Shown here: positions 44,457 to 56,290 of the stretch, in pieces | Layout: the number at the start of each line of letters is the position of its first letter | Position numbering within the stretch: the stretch's first letter is position 1 | Source: Azolla pinnata | Lineage: Eukaryota > Streptophyta > Polypodiopsida > Salviniales > Salviniaceae | Length of the DNA stretch: 56,290 nt | Direction: 5' to 3' | NCBI GenBank assembly: GCA_037176905.1 | Contig: JBBBWG010005891.1 | Coordinates: 11,218-67,507 of the forward strand | The notes under the pieces: generated by a model | The model's database searches: none | Told to the model about the DNA's origin: nothing | Seen by the model: the letters and a program-made list of their open reading frames with translations, nothing else | Made by a program: the position numbers and the translations under genes

Positions 44457-46853
44457 AGACGAAGCAGACGACGAAGCAGACGACGAAGCAGACGCAGACG
44501 CAGGCGCAGGAGCAGAGCGGAACGCAGACGCACAGAAGCGGTGCGGCCTCCGCCTCCGCAGAGAACAACCCCATCGCGATCTCCAGCATCGCTTCTCCCC
44601 TTTGGGTACCGCTCCCCGCTGCCAATGGCGAAGAAGGGAAACCGCTCCAGAGCTTCTCCTACGCCGACCTCCGCACGGCCACGCGCAACTTCCGCCCGGA
44701 CAGCTTCATCGGCGAAGGAGGCTTCGGCAGGGTGTTCAAAGGACACATCGATCCCAGCACCTTCGCCCCATCCCGCCCTGGACACGGCCTCATCGTTGCT
44801 GTCAAGAAGCTCACTCTGGAAGGAGACCAAGGCCACAACGAATGGCTGGTATGTCTCTCACTTCTCTTCTCCGTCTATCCATTTCCTGGTTGAAAAGAAG
44901 AATGGTTCTTCGTGTATATAGCTCGGTTATGCCTATCGAGCAACAGATGCAAATCCGTTTGTGCGAACAAGCGCCATCCCTTCACACACTCCGTCATGAT
45001 GAAGGGAGAAAGCATAGCTGGAATCAGGTAGCATGTGCTGAATTGGTCCCCTAGCCTATACTATGCGAGTCAAAAACAGCTTCCACTGCTATATCGCCGA
45101 AAAGTGTTGATCCAATGCTACGCATAAGAGCAATGGGCAGTTGTGTGTGATTCTCTTTACAGACACTCCTACAGCATCGTTGGGTCGTTTCAAAGGAAAA
45201 ATCCTAATAAAGCATCGAGGTTAGCAAGGTATTCATGTGGTGCTGGGAATAGACAACCACCTGTTATCTTGCTTGGCAGTTGAATTGTCCACCTGCACCT
45301 TATCGCTTTTTTCGCCTCTCCTTTCGACTTTTCTTATCGTACTGTATATCCTGTTCTTTTGCATTAGCTATTCTCTCATTATTCTTATGAAGTGAAATCT
45401 CATCATTCTCTCTTCACTGCGATTTAGGCAGAAATACGCTACCTTGGGGAGCTTCAGCATCCCAACCTTGTTAAACTAATCGGTTTTTGCATTGAAGAGG
45501 AACATCGTTTGCTCGTTTATGAATTCATGCAACGGGGTAGCCTCGATAATCATCTCTTCAGAAGTGGGTATTCCTAATTTGTCATTTTCAGAATTTTCAG
45601 TTTAATCATCTCATAAGTTTTTAGTGCCTTCCTATGGACTTTTCAAGTTGATAATATTGAAAGGAATTTTCATCAAAGTGTTAATTATTCCACATGCAGA
45701 GGGAAATAACTTTCAAGCATTGTCATGGCCATTGCGGATTAAGATCGCTGTCCATGCAGCGCGAGGTCTTTTTTACCTGCACACCTGTGAAAAACCAATC
45801 ATATATAGAGACTTCAAGTCATCGAATATTTTGTTAGATTCAGTTAAGTCTGTGGAATAACATAGTTAATAGAAGTATGGTACCATTTTCCTAAACATCT
45901 ATGCATCTACCTAGGAATTCAATGCCAAACTATCGGACTTTGGGCTTGCAAAATATGGACCTACAGGGGATAATACACATGTGACTACAAGAGTGATGGG
46001 AACATATGGATATGCAGCTCCCGAGTATGTCGCAACTGGTAATTCTTTGAGCCATTATTTAATCTTTAATAAGTTAATTTTCGCATATTACAATTAGATG
46101 TCACCATATGTGAAAGAGCCTACAAGTCTTGGCGATTGATGTAAGGGGTGCATATTTAAGACATCAATGGGTACGGGCTATATAGCCACGTCAATGGGGT
46201 CTCGGCTGATACCGGTGGGAGGGGTAAGGGAGAAAGATCACATACTCATGAAAATCACATAATCACATCGAAATAAACATGGGGTATTAAGAATCAATAT
46301 TTTCTATAAAATGAAAAGCAGAAATTACAAATTGCCCTTTATTAGTAGGGCAGGTGCATGATATTACCGACCTAAGATGTAGGCCATTCGAATTTATGCA
46401 TATGGCGAGCTTGGAAACATGTGTGTGTAGTTTTGTGATCCATCTAGTCATCATCATTCCATTTTCTCAAGGATCGTGTTCTAAGTATATAAGCATGTTT
46501 TTGGTTTTCTTTGTGGTAATAGTAATAGATTGATAATATGTAATGTGTCAGGGCACTTGACAGCAAAGAGTGATGTGTATGGGTATGGTGTGGTACTCCT
46601 AGAGATACTAACGGGCCGTAGAGCTGTGGACATCACAAAACCACAGGATGAGCAAAACTTGGTCGAGTGGGCTATGCCATTCTTAAGTAACAAGCACAAG
46701 GTGCTTCGAATCATGGACCAAAAGCTTAACGGGCAATACTCACTCAAGGGGGCCAAAAAGGTGACATCACTAGCAGTACACTGTCTTAATGAAGATGCAA
46801 AGGTTCGTCCCAACATGAAACAAGTCCTTGATTTCATTGAACCTCTCTTATAG
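44457..46853 (+). CDS. Receptor-like cytoplasmic kinase, class VII (PBL-type); start not resolved
   Basis: Recognised exons: about 44457-44848, 45428-45563, 45700-45842, 45915-46038 and 46552-46853, with GT-AG junctions and matching phases. RLCK-VII kinases are cytoplasmic or membrane-anchored Ser/Thr kinases that relay signals from receptor kinases. The kinase domain is complete: [19 protein letters not shown]-loop [16 protein letters not shown] lysine, [31 protein letters not shown] (YRD form), [55 protein letters not shown]. The protein stops right after the domain, without the usual C-terminal tail. In the first exon the frame is open only from a TGA at 44447-44449 and has no ATG, so an upstream exon, probably encoding the usual MGxC N-terminus, is missing from this model. 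The left boundary is the most likely acceptor (AAACAG), not proven. Confidence 0.85.
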
Positions 46854-48168
46854 TTCTCCTCCTACAGCCTCTTCATACCATGAGCATATTGGTGCCCTTC
46901 AAAAACACAAAAAGGGAATCAAATTATAGATTATTTGGGCGTTCAATGAGGTAAAGCACAGGATGCCCAGCATGTGTCTTTGCTGGAAATATTGAGCCAT
47001 GCTCTTAGCCTTGTATACAACATGAGGATTTTTTCTCTGATAGGAAAGAATACCAATGCCAACCCTACCCTTACATTGTTTATATACTCTAGAATAACAA
47101 GAACCAATATACAGTGTAAATCTTTGGGATTCAGCTGAAAACTCAACTTCAGATCACTAGAGGTCTATCCAATTACAATGCTCATGGTTCAAATAGTGTT
47201 GAAACAGAATGATGGACGTATTATCACTTCTAAATTGAATACTTTATATTAGATGTATGAGAAAGAATCGATTTTGACAAATAGTAATCGAAGATTACAT
47301 AGTTGTACAAACATCATGGAAAAATGCTCTACAATCGGAGACTCTAGCATGCTTAAGTTTAGATACAAAAAAGATGCTATACGGCAAATCTATTGAAACA
47401 CAGCAACCGACAATAACAAGTTGCACAATCAACCATGACCTCAAGCAGGCATCGAAGTGAAAAATCTGCCAATGTACACGATCATCAGGCAAACATTTGT
47501 GTCTTGAGTAAGCGCAGCACATAGTCGTATCTGGATGCCACCATTTGGTAACAGTGATTAGGATCATCATAAGGCTATGAATGGATGATTATATCTGGTG
47601 CTACATCTAAATGTGATATTACGAGTCGTGGCAAAATGCTACTTATAGATGATGGAACCTGATAATACTGAACCACATCAAAATGCCATGAGTAAATGGT
47701 GATGACAATGCCAAAGTGCAGTCGAAGGAATGAATCACTCACTGCTCTTGAGTTTCAGAGCTATGATAGCTCCGTCCAAGAAAATACAACTTTTTCTCTA
47801 CAAATCTTCACATCTTGCATATACACTGATGACGACACCATACTGCCATATCTTCACAAAAGATGGTGATGGTGAGTGAGTCCTCAAACATGCAATGGAG
47901 AAAGAGTCCCATTGGGTGAGCAGTGGAGGCAAAGGCTCATCACAAGCAAGGAAGGCTTCGCTTCTCCAACCAATCACAGGGTAAAAACTAAGAAAATGAA
48001 TCTACACTACATGTTGCTTGCACCTTGCTGATTTTTTACCTTTATTTCCTGTCCTCCTTTCGTATCCATACCCTGTACTGGAGCACCACCCCAGGGGTTC
48101 ATCTGACTCGTGACGGCAAATTTTCACAAAAGGCTATATACCTTTACCCATCAACCAACCATTTTGTG
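46854..48168. other. Spacer between two convergent kinase genes
   Basis: Likely holds both 3' UTRs. No ORF with recognisable domains and no repeat array were seen. Confidence 0.6.
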
Positions 48169-51100
48169 CTACTTTCTGGACAACCTCCCTTCACTACTTC
48201 GTAAGGCGTCATCACCAGAACCACGATCTGGTGCCTGAGCAGTCGCATCCTTTGCTCGTGTATCGGGTGAGCTCTGATACTGAGGAGATGCTTGGCCATT
48301 TCTCCTTGTCCTGCGAGACGATTCATCAGATCCACTGCCAGCCCCCCTCTCTCTTTCTCTTCCAGGAGTGGACACGGTCCTATTGCTGCTAACCCGATGA
48401 ACAACTGGATCATATGTTTGGGATGCAAGATATGTGAGAGCAGTCACTACATCTCCGATAAGAGGTCGATGTGAGGCTTGTTCTTGGAGACACATGGCTG
48501 CCACTGCCAGAGCTTGGTATAATCCTCTAGTGGGGTATCGACCTTCAAGCATCGGATCTGCCATCTGAGAGAACTTCCTTCGATCCTTGAACAAGGGGCG
48601 TGCCTTAAAAAACAATAAGAAAGCTTTCTCAGGATTTCCATTGATTAAGCTTTAAGCGACACAATACACCATTACTTAAGGTAAGAAAAATAGCCTTTGC
48701 AATAAGTATAGCAATACATTTTGTTATATATCAGATGCATATAAATATCCATATTACAAGGACAAAAAACACCAGAAGAAGCACTGAGCCATGTAAAGCT
48801 ATTTAGATAGTTACCAATCAAAAGGGCAAAGTCTTCACCATGCAATCATTTGTAAATATATGTCATATGGAGAGAAATAAAGACGTGAAGCAAAATAGAC
48901 CCAGATGACAAATGCATACAGACAAAAACCAACATGCCAATAAGAACATGATTGGGGCAAAAGTACCAAGCAAACATTAAAACTTGAAGGAAGGGAAATC
49001 CAACACATACCCAGGAAACAAGGTTGTGTTCTCCTGGAGCCCTATCATTATCGATTGCCTTCCTTCCCGTAATCAGTTCAAGCAAGACAACACCAAAACT
49101 ATACACATCGGATTTCAATGTAAGCTGGCCAGTCATTGCATATTCTGGGGCACAGTACCCATATGTTCCCATAACTCTTGTCGATACATGGGTTTTATCA
49201 CCAACAGGTCCAAGCTTTGCTAGTCCAAAATCTGACAGCTTAGGGTGAAACCCAACATCCAGGAGGATGTTTGAGGATTTTAAATCCCGATATATAACAG
49301 GAGGATTTGCTTTGTCATGTAAATATTCCAAACCTCTTGCTGCCCCTGCAGCAATTTTCATTCTAGTGTTCCAATCTAAAGGTTCTCTGTCCGGCATCAA
49401 GTCTTCAAGAAAAAGATTAAACATCTCTTAGTATGTTAAAAACTGTTATCGTGCGTAACAAATCCTGAAAGATCAGCAAGCAACAACTGTATAGAGCTTC
49501 TGCGAAGGTTCTAGAAAATACCATATAAATGATCTTCGAGAGAGCCCAGTGGCATAAATTCATAGACTAATAGCCTTTGGTCTCCATCAGCACAGTAACC
49601 GATCAAATTTACAAGGTTGGGGTGATGAAGTAAACTTAGCATAAGGACCTCTACTAGAAACTCCCGGTTTCCCTGCAATCCATTCCGGTCGAGCTGTTTG
49701 ATAGCGACTATCTGGGGAAAAAAATCCATAAAGGTTTCTTTAATCACTCATACTAATCACAAGTAATAAGAAATATATATGGAATTCAAATAAGGAATAT
49801 ATATGGAATTCAAAATTAGGAATATATATGGAATTTTCTATAGTATAGTAGTTATGCTTGTCAATCTGAACTATTAGTACGATGCTGTAAACATTCACTT
49901 TTCTCTCGATATTCCCTGATATAAATGGATCAAGGGTTGTTATCACACAGGTCACACAGTAATTCGTATCCACACAAGGAATCACTATCCAAAGTTGTAG
50001 TGGGATCGAACTAGAGAGGAAAGCTCTGTCTTTCATATTTGCACACACAGAAATGGACAAAAATACGCAAATTGACAGAGTACCCCTATTTATAGGTTAA
50101 TGGTTTCTCCTCGTTTCGCAATCATCTTTGTTCCTATATAACAATGCAATAACATGTAACTTGTTATCTTCATCCCATAACAAGGGTCTTTTGCATCAAT
50201 GGATGCTTCTCGATCTTCAAATGGCCAGATTATATTTTTGTGACAGCCTATTGAGGTATAAACAATGGCAAAGATGGAAACAACTCCTCTACCAAAGTTA
50301 CATACTAAATGCTTTCCTTACAAATTCCAATCTCTTAAAATGACATCTAAACTTTCCTCAAAAGTCAACGCATCAGCCTGGTCAACTGATGGTGTTAACC
50401 CACAAGGCAATTAATCTATAACATACAACATGGTTAATTGAAGATTTTATTTTTATGTTTTGCTCAAGGCAAATTACTAACAGTGCAGTTCATATGCAGA
50501 AACACGGAGCTGATCTAAACTCCTTTGGAGATGCAATCCTCTGTTTCCCTATCAATGCATCTTTTCTGTTTGCTTCGTAGGTTTTAAAATTTCGCACATA
50601 TTGAATGATCATTGCTTTTTCAGCATGCCAAAAGTGCATCACTAATACTTGCGTATATTGTTTTCTTACTTCAATTAACGAAGGGTATCATTTTGGTTAT
50701 GTGCATATCCGTGAATCAAGAAACACACACACACACACACACATGAACTAAATTTGGAGTAGAAAGAAATACTAAGCTCATGTGATCATGATCGGACCAT
50801 TCCCTTTTGATATCAAGATGGTATCAAAAACACCCTTGAAGCCATGTAAAGTAAAAAAAGGCATGTGTTACCTGGCCAGTATTCTCAAGACGACCTTTGT
50901 ATACACTTCCAAATCCACCTTCTCCTATAAGACATTCCGGTCTAAAATTCTTTGTAGCTGAAGCTAACTCCTTGAATGTGAAAGTCTGAGCCGCAATATG
51001 ATGTGGCTTTCCATCTTTCTCTTTCTTACTATCAAACGAGGGTTTTGACTTCAATTTATCTGCACGAGATAAAATGTACGTGATTGAAGCACTAACAGAG

Positions 51101-51929
51101 TGAACATGTCGCAGGTAATATAAATAAGATAAAAAAACCAATGGTAAAACACGTGCGTGCACATTTTCCAGATTAAAGCCGTGGCTCGTTACTTTATACT
51201 CGAGCATACCATATCTCAATCTGATCTCAAATATATGCTCATTGGTCAACAGGAATATCTCATGTTTATCATCCAGATTTCTCTAAACAATAGCAATGTG
51301 AATCCCATTCTTTTTGCTGAAGCCGCAGTAAAAATGATGGTTTGAATATGTAACTCATAACCAGAAATTTCCCCTTTAGTATTCATAATTTTCTTGTATA
51401 TATGCTACACATTGTAAGAAATATGAGCAACAGCCATTAGGCGTCTTATATACGCACATCTATGGGTGAATCCATACAATAATAAACACAAGTATGGATG
51501 CATAAACACTTGCATATTAAAATTCAAATCCACCCATAAATATAAGCAACGGAAGTTACGTTTTTTATAACTTACATATAGCAAATGCATACAAGCATAT
51601 TGATGCATGCATGCATGCATGCATAGATTCAGAAACATAAGTACAAATGCATAAACACACGCACACGCACACGCACACACATCTCCATACATCATCATTG
51701 GCACCCTTACATATATCGGCGGAAAGATATTGAGATACGAAGGTATAAGCTTGATGACTCGGGAGAAAAATCAGAAAAACGGAAAGTTCGTGGAGTTTTT
51801 TCTTGTGCTTAGTGCTTCACCTGAGCTGATCTTGGTGGTGACTTGTGGTGTGGAAGTCGAATATGAAGGGTCCTGCACGCCCTCATTCTTGTTCAAAGAG
51901 GAGGTTTCCTTTGAAAAGCAACCGCCCAT
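48169..51929 (-). CDS. Receptor-like cytoplasmic kinase, class VII, PBL27/PBS1-like
   Basis: Five exons on the minus strand: 51929-51821, 51059-50872, 49711-49522, 49402-49011 and 48603-48169. All are GT-AG with consistent phases, giving 437 aa. The N-terminus MGGCF has Gly2 and Cys4, as in N-myristoylated and palmitoylated PBL kinases, which points to the plasma membrane. Kinase landmarks: P-loop [11 protein letters not shown] (82-92), VAIKQ Lys104, [12 protein letters not shown] with catalytic Asp202, SDFGLAK with Asp220, and activation segment [53 protein letters not shown] and [17 protein letters not shown] are typical of the PBL27/PBS1 clade, which couples pattern-recognition receptors to MAPK and defence outputs. 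The Ser/Arg-rich tail after the domain (~380-437) is shorter than in Arabidopsis PBL27. The gene looks intact. The exact orthologue is inference. Confidence 0.94.
49712..50871. other. Intron 2 of the minus-strand kinase gene
   Basis: A 1.16-kb AT-rich intron. It contains a short triplicated ATATATGGAATTCAAA motif (49774-49833) and an AC run near 50727-50743. No embedded gene was recognised. Confidence 0.6.
51060..51820. other. Intron 1 of the minus-strand kinase gene
   Basis: A 761-bp intron carrying GCATGCATGC and CACACGCACA microsatellite patches near 51600-51680. No other feature was seen. Confidence 0.6.
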
Positions 51930-51994
51930 CTCATGAGATCTCTGCCGCTGTTCGCTCAGGTCATTTGCCCAGCGTCTTCTTGCCTTGTCCCTGC

Positions 51995-52215
51995 TCTGCT
52001 TCTGCTTCTGCTTCTGCTTCTGCTTCTGCTTCTTCTTCTCTTCGTTGTTCTGACAAACCAAATGCGCGCTCGCTCTCCGTCTCTTCACGCTCTCTGTGCG
52101 TGGGAAATCATGTGGTGCGGATCGGAAATCTGAGATGGATCTAATAAGCTACAGACGTGCAGGGAGACTGCAGAGAGTCTGAGAGAGAGAGCGATGAGGA
52201 GGAGGAGGAGGAGGA
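51995..52215. repeat. Pyrimidine-rich leader region and trinucleotide runs upstream of the minus-strand kinase
   Basis: TTCTGC hexamer repeats (about 51998-52035) and a GAGGAG run (52195-52215) flank the start of the kinase gene. Read on the minus strand the distal part is CTCC/CT-rich, as in many plant 5' leaders. Confidence 0.55.
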
Positions 52216-52354
52216 GGATGATGGTATATGTCTGCAGGATGTATGTATGTGTGTGTGACTGCATGCATGTGTGCATGCAGTTTATGATAATACATGAAAT
52301 GCCCTTTTCTCTCAATAATGCATATGTTTTCCTACAAAGAAATAACTGATGAGG

Positions 52355-52672
52355 AGGAGGATGATGATGATAGTGATGAGATGATGATGGTGAGGGTGAT
52401 GGTGATGGTGATGGTGATGGTGATGGTGATGGTGAGGATGTTGGTGATGGTGATGGTGAGGATGCTGGTGATGGTGATGGTGATGGTGATGGTGATGGTG
52501 ATGGTGATGATGGTAATGGTGAGGGTGATGGTTGTGGTGATGGTGATAATTGTGAAGATGGTGAGGATGATGGTGATGATGGTGAAGGTGGTGTGTGGTG
52601 ATGATGATGATGGTGGTGATGGTGGCGGTGGTGATGATGATGGCGATGGTGGTGATGGTGATGATGATGCAT
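52355..52672 (+). repeat. GATGGT/GATGAT microsatellite
   Basis: About 310 bp of GGTGAT and GATGAT units with GAGGAT and GCTGGT variants. The long Met-Val and antisense His/Pro/Ser/Thr ORFs across it are repeat translations. Confidence 0.92.
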
Positions 52673-53216
52673 GTTCTTGTGTTTTGTCAATATATACCCT
52701 TCTCTCGTTTATGATGCCCTTGTCGCCGATTCTGATCATATGGTTCAGATCCCCTCCCATCATGCCCCTCTGTGTATGTTTTCGGTGTGTGTATGTGATG
52801 GTGAAGTGCTTCTGGGCTGTAGCGATTATTCTTGAAAGATTTGTACAATGCCCCCTTTCCTCTGTTTCTCCGCTGTGCCCTCGACTCAGTATCATGGGTG
52901 CTCCGAATTGTCGGAAGCCCTTTCTCTTCATTCCAGTACAGAGGCCTTGAAGAGGATCGAGCCGGGGGGGGGAATCAGTGCACACGTCGAGCCGCTTCGC
53001 GGGGCTCGATTGTCTCCGTCTTTTTTCTTTCTTCCTTCCCATCAGATTGTCTGTGTCGTTCGAGCGAATCGCACGGTCTGACATCTTCGCCCTTCTCTTT
53101 CCAAGGGGGTGGTGGGGGAGGGTCCTACTAGGGAAGACTTTGCAAGCAACCCCAGAGGTATGAGAACCAAACCAATGAATGCTTTGTGGGTCTTCGGAAA
53201 GAAGAGAAGGGAAATT

Positions 53217-53251
<35 letters not shown>

Positions 53252-53650
53252 GTGTGGGTAGCATCGCGGTTATTCGTGTGCTCCCGATAGCATCGGCTTT
53301 TTCTTGGTGGTCATGTCTGGATTCGAAGCCAAGCCAATGAGATGAGCCCAGATTGTATTCTTTACCATTGCATAAATGTATGTGTATATGCTTGTGTGTG
53401 ATGACAAACACAAAAGAGGATCGAAGGTTGACTATAATCCCATCTTTTCACATGGAGATGCGCTGAGCACATCGGCGTCAGACGAATATTTTTGCCCCAT
53501 AATCTCGTTGATTATGCGCATAGATGGCGCTTCTCGTTTCTGACAGCCGCAGTTTAATGCTCTCATCTCCTAATCGATCGCCCCTTTTCTTGCAATACAA
53601 CAAAAATAATTCAAGCAACTTTAAAAACGAGGTTGCGAAGAGGCATAATC
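52673..53650. other. Intergenic; GA microsatellite at 53221-53246
   Basis: Contains a GA run of about 13 units and a G run near 52965. No gene was recognised. Confidence 0.5.
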
Positions 53651-53694
53651 ATCATCATCATCATCATCATCGTTGTCGCCGTCATCATCATCAA
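53648..53694. repeat. ATC trinucleotide repeat
   Basis: Interrupted ATC/CAT repeat giving a spurious poly-His or poly-Ile translation depending on frame. Confidence 0.85.
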
Positions 53695-56290
53695 AGTCAA
53701 CATATTACCATGTGAAGAAGCATCTCCAGCCAAAAAAAACCAGTGCTTGACTCAGACTAGTATATATCCTCATGAGATCATTAATAGCTTCACGCGCCGA
53801 AGTGGTTATTGGGGGAAAAAGGTATGTTTGACATATGATCACCCATGTCGGTGCCACAGCATGTTCAATCGATATGCAACTAAATACAGATCCTAGCAAA
53901 GACCATTTCCTCGACAGACATGAGCAAGTTTTGGGATTCAACCATCGTAGATATGACTAGACAATCTCTGTATCGAGTCCGTGCTACTACTCTAATCGAA
54001 CATATGCGGTGATCACAAGGCAGCATCATGTAATGTACATCTGAAATAGAAGAAATAGCCGCATGAATTCACACGCAGCTTTTCTGTAGGATCATTCTGA
54101 GCTCTAGATCCAATCGGAAATACGTAAGGCTTTTGGAGGGGAGGTTATGCTGGCCTGAATGCATGGATACTCTTGATATTGCATTGAAGCTTAGCATTTG
54201 CATGAGCTTACAGCTGCAAGAAATGATGGAATGGAAATTCCCAAAGTTAAAACAAGCATCGACTTTCACCATTTCTATTTCATGACCTCCATCATCCATG
54301 CTTGCTTAGCTTTTTTTCAATTCCACTCTATCGATCTTATCAGCGCTTCTGAAGCATCGACTGATTTTCCAGGCTTCTGATACCCCTGCATGTAGCCAGT
54401 AGAAAATGATGTCTACACGGTGAACCTCCACCAAATTTGACTCGATAGAAAAATGTGGCTCATCAGATCCCTCCTTCCTTTGAAGGATGCAACTTTCACG
54501 TGAAGTTTTGGCTCGTAGAAGCTAGCTTATCCATCGACACGAGCCATATTGTGATGACGTTAGTCGATTATCAGAATGTAGAATAGCAAAGCTAAAAAAA
54601 ATATCGGAAAATATACATTTTAACCTGTGATCATTCCTTTTTTATGTTGTTCCAAGAAATCCTCAACACCGACAATAGAATGGGCATTCTTTCAACCTTC
54701 GTATTTGCCCCTCCCTTCTTTTTTCAGTAGGATATGGCTGACTCACTGATGTATTAATTTGAGTAGATATGGCTCACTGACGTGTTGCCAACAATGGTGA
54801 AATTAGAAGAATTTAAGTTGTTGATGGGAAGTCAATGTACAGGAAACTAAAACCCTCCGCCTCCATATTTAAACCAATTTCCACGATGTGTAGGCCCAGA
54901 AGCACCCGACGAGAACCTGGATTTTTTTTCCAGAAATCATTGATACACATACTGAGACTAGCTGCAGCAGCTACGGCCTGAAGACGTATCGCCCCTCCCG
55001 GCACCCGTCGTCCCGCCTCCATTTATATATCCAAGCTTGATGCCACAAGATTGCTATATTTCACATGTACAAGGAGGCATAAACCTTAAACCTCATATCG
55101 TACATATGTCTATTCATGATGATAAAATTCACGAAAGTACACTTATGATAACATTCTATAGCATGCATATGAACACCTAACCATAATCATGCTCAAGCAG
55201 AAATGCCAGAAATTTCCACACTTATGCTGTTTTGTGCTTCTTACAACAAAGTCTCCATCACCCCTTGTTCACAAATTCTCTCTTGTTCCCCTCTGCCTTG
55301 TGCAGTCCCCGACAACATGAACAGCAGCCGCAAAGAGGAGCAAAAAAGGATAATCCATGAAAGTGGGGGGGTGGCTGAGAACAAACATATTCAACTAATA
55401 GACTGTGCGTGACAACAGGAGTGTATACTGTCAATTGCCTGAACAGCGAGTAATATCCAGATATTGAAAACAAAAGCAAACAGTGGATAGCTCTAAAATA
55501 ATATGTATGATGAAATCACAGATGAGACAAATGTGAAAAAAACTGTATGAATAGAGATCCTTGGCTGCTATACAGTGACGAATGTTGGCCGCTGTACAAA
55601 GACAACGATTTTGGCTGCTATAAAGTGAAGAAATGTATGAATACAGATCCTTGGCTGCTATACATGATGCGTGCACAAACAGATCATTTGCCGGAGTAAA
55701 TAACAACAGAAGAAGAAAGGGAAATAATACAAAAAGAGCTTTACTATTTACAAATACATTGTGAGATAAGAAGTCAATGACTGTCATTATTTCAAGGAGA
55801 ACATAACATGCCAACAAACAACTAAACACCTATTGTTGGTAATCTAGACCTAAACATGAAAACAGAAGAACACATGCCAACAACCAACGATAACATGCCG
55901 AAAACAGGAGAACATAAACTATTACTGGTGAGCATATTTCACAATACAGAAGACAACTCGAAAGTAAAGGATAGGACAGGTTCCTCGAAAACCATATCTG
56001 CAACGAGGAACATTGTATATTCATATTTATAAATTGTGAGGGCATTCTCATCGGTTGACTACAGTCATGGAAAACATTGTGAATGACTACAGTCTCTAAA
56101 AGAAGGGATTTTCAGGTCTGTATATAAAAAAGTCTATCTGGTGGCTTCCAAACATTCCCTATGAAGCTTTTTGATTTATCATACGGGTTTTTCAGTGGCA
56201 TGCACGTTGGCTACTACAATCCTAGTGGCACGCATGTTGAGTAAATGATCCTAGTGGCATGCATGTTGGCTACCACAATCCTAAGTAACC
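53695..56290. other. Intergenic right end with short direct repeats
   Basis: No gene was recognised. A 30-bp block containing AGATCCTTGGCTGCTATACA recurs at 55544-55573 and 55633-55663, with two partial copies (TTGGCCGCTGTACAAA, TTGGCTGCTATAAA) between. At the right edge a 29-30-bp unit (AGTGGCATGCATGTTGGC) begins at 56194, 56224 and 56253 and may continue beyond the window. Confidence 0.5.

Noticed and set aside
44541..45054. ORFs starting inside kinase exon 1 in the other two frames
   Set aside because: Out of frame with the conserved kinase sequence ([17 protein letters not shown]), which defines the true frame; they run past the splice donor.
52085..53411. His/Pro/Ser/Thr-rich and Met-Val-rich ORFs of 200-359 aa
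   Set aside because: They span the GATGGT microsatellite; composition is fully explained by the repeat and no domain appears outside it.

Overview
The window looks like nuclear DNA of a land plant. It holds intron-rich genes with GT-AG introns, a PLS-class pentatricopeptide repeat (PPR) gene, two class VII receptor-like cytoplasmic kinases, a plastid-type NAD(P)-binding/CIA30 protein, Ty1/copia and LINE remnants, and TTTAGGG telomere-type repeats. The style of the PPR repeats (MYAKCG, NVVSWNALIAGY, KGKQIH), the large TE-filled introns and the many minisatellites suggest a non-seed vascular plant, most likely a fern; that is inference. Two 100-N assembly gaps are present (19680-19779 and 35955-36054).

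Layout. 1-4900: intergenic DNA with a broken minus-strand copia element (about 1086-2300), a perfect 16-bp-arm hairpin (2856-2896) and a minisatellite of about 55-80 bp units (4090-4745) leading up to the PPR gene. 4920-7235: intronless PPR gene ending inside its E region. 7236-11365: intergenic DNA with local duplications, a 450-bp interstitial telomere-like tract mixing TTTAGGG and TTAGGG (10225-10690) and a 22-bp tandem array (11030-11163). 11366-16630: a four-exon WDR26 (GID/CTLH E3 ligase subunit) gene of 599 codons, with a degenerate tandem array of about 135 bp in intron 1. 17885-19510: minus-strand LINE reverse transcriptase remnant. 19603-19856: an N gap flanked by two identical 77-bp copies, almost certainly an assembly artefact. 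20630-22170: a tandem array of about 190 bp running into the 5' end of the next gene.

22256-31258: a 16-exon, 579-residue, probably plastid-targeted NAD(P)-binding/CIA30 protein. Its sixth intron carries two broken copia pieces meeting tail to tail inside their RT regions; the minus-strand piece keeps a primer-binding site and LTR edge. 31259-44450: long, mostly empty intergenic sequence with microsatellites, a GC-rich block, a small Ser/Thr-rich single-pass membrane ORF (39225-39767) resembling the N-terminus of an ATL protein, and short direct repeats. 44457-46853 (+) and 48169-51929 (-): two convergent RLCK-VII (PBL-type) kinase genes. The minus-strand one is complete (437 aa, PBL27/PBS1-like); the plus-strand one has an intact kinase domain but no visible start codon in its first recognised exon. 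51930-56290: microsatellites and intergenic DNA with no gene recognised.

The genes do not form a pathway. They are separate housekeeping, organellar and signalling genes in a repeat-rich region. I saw no convincing new multi-gene system. The most notable signals are the tandem arrays abutting or lying inside genes, the inverted copia junction inside an intron, the mixed telomere tract and the duplicated gap flanks. Exon boundaries were set by eye from GT/AG sites, reading-frame phase and remembered family sequence, not by an alignment program.
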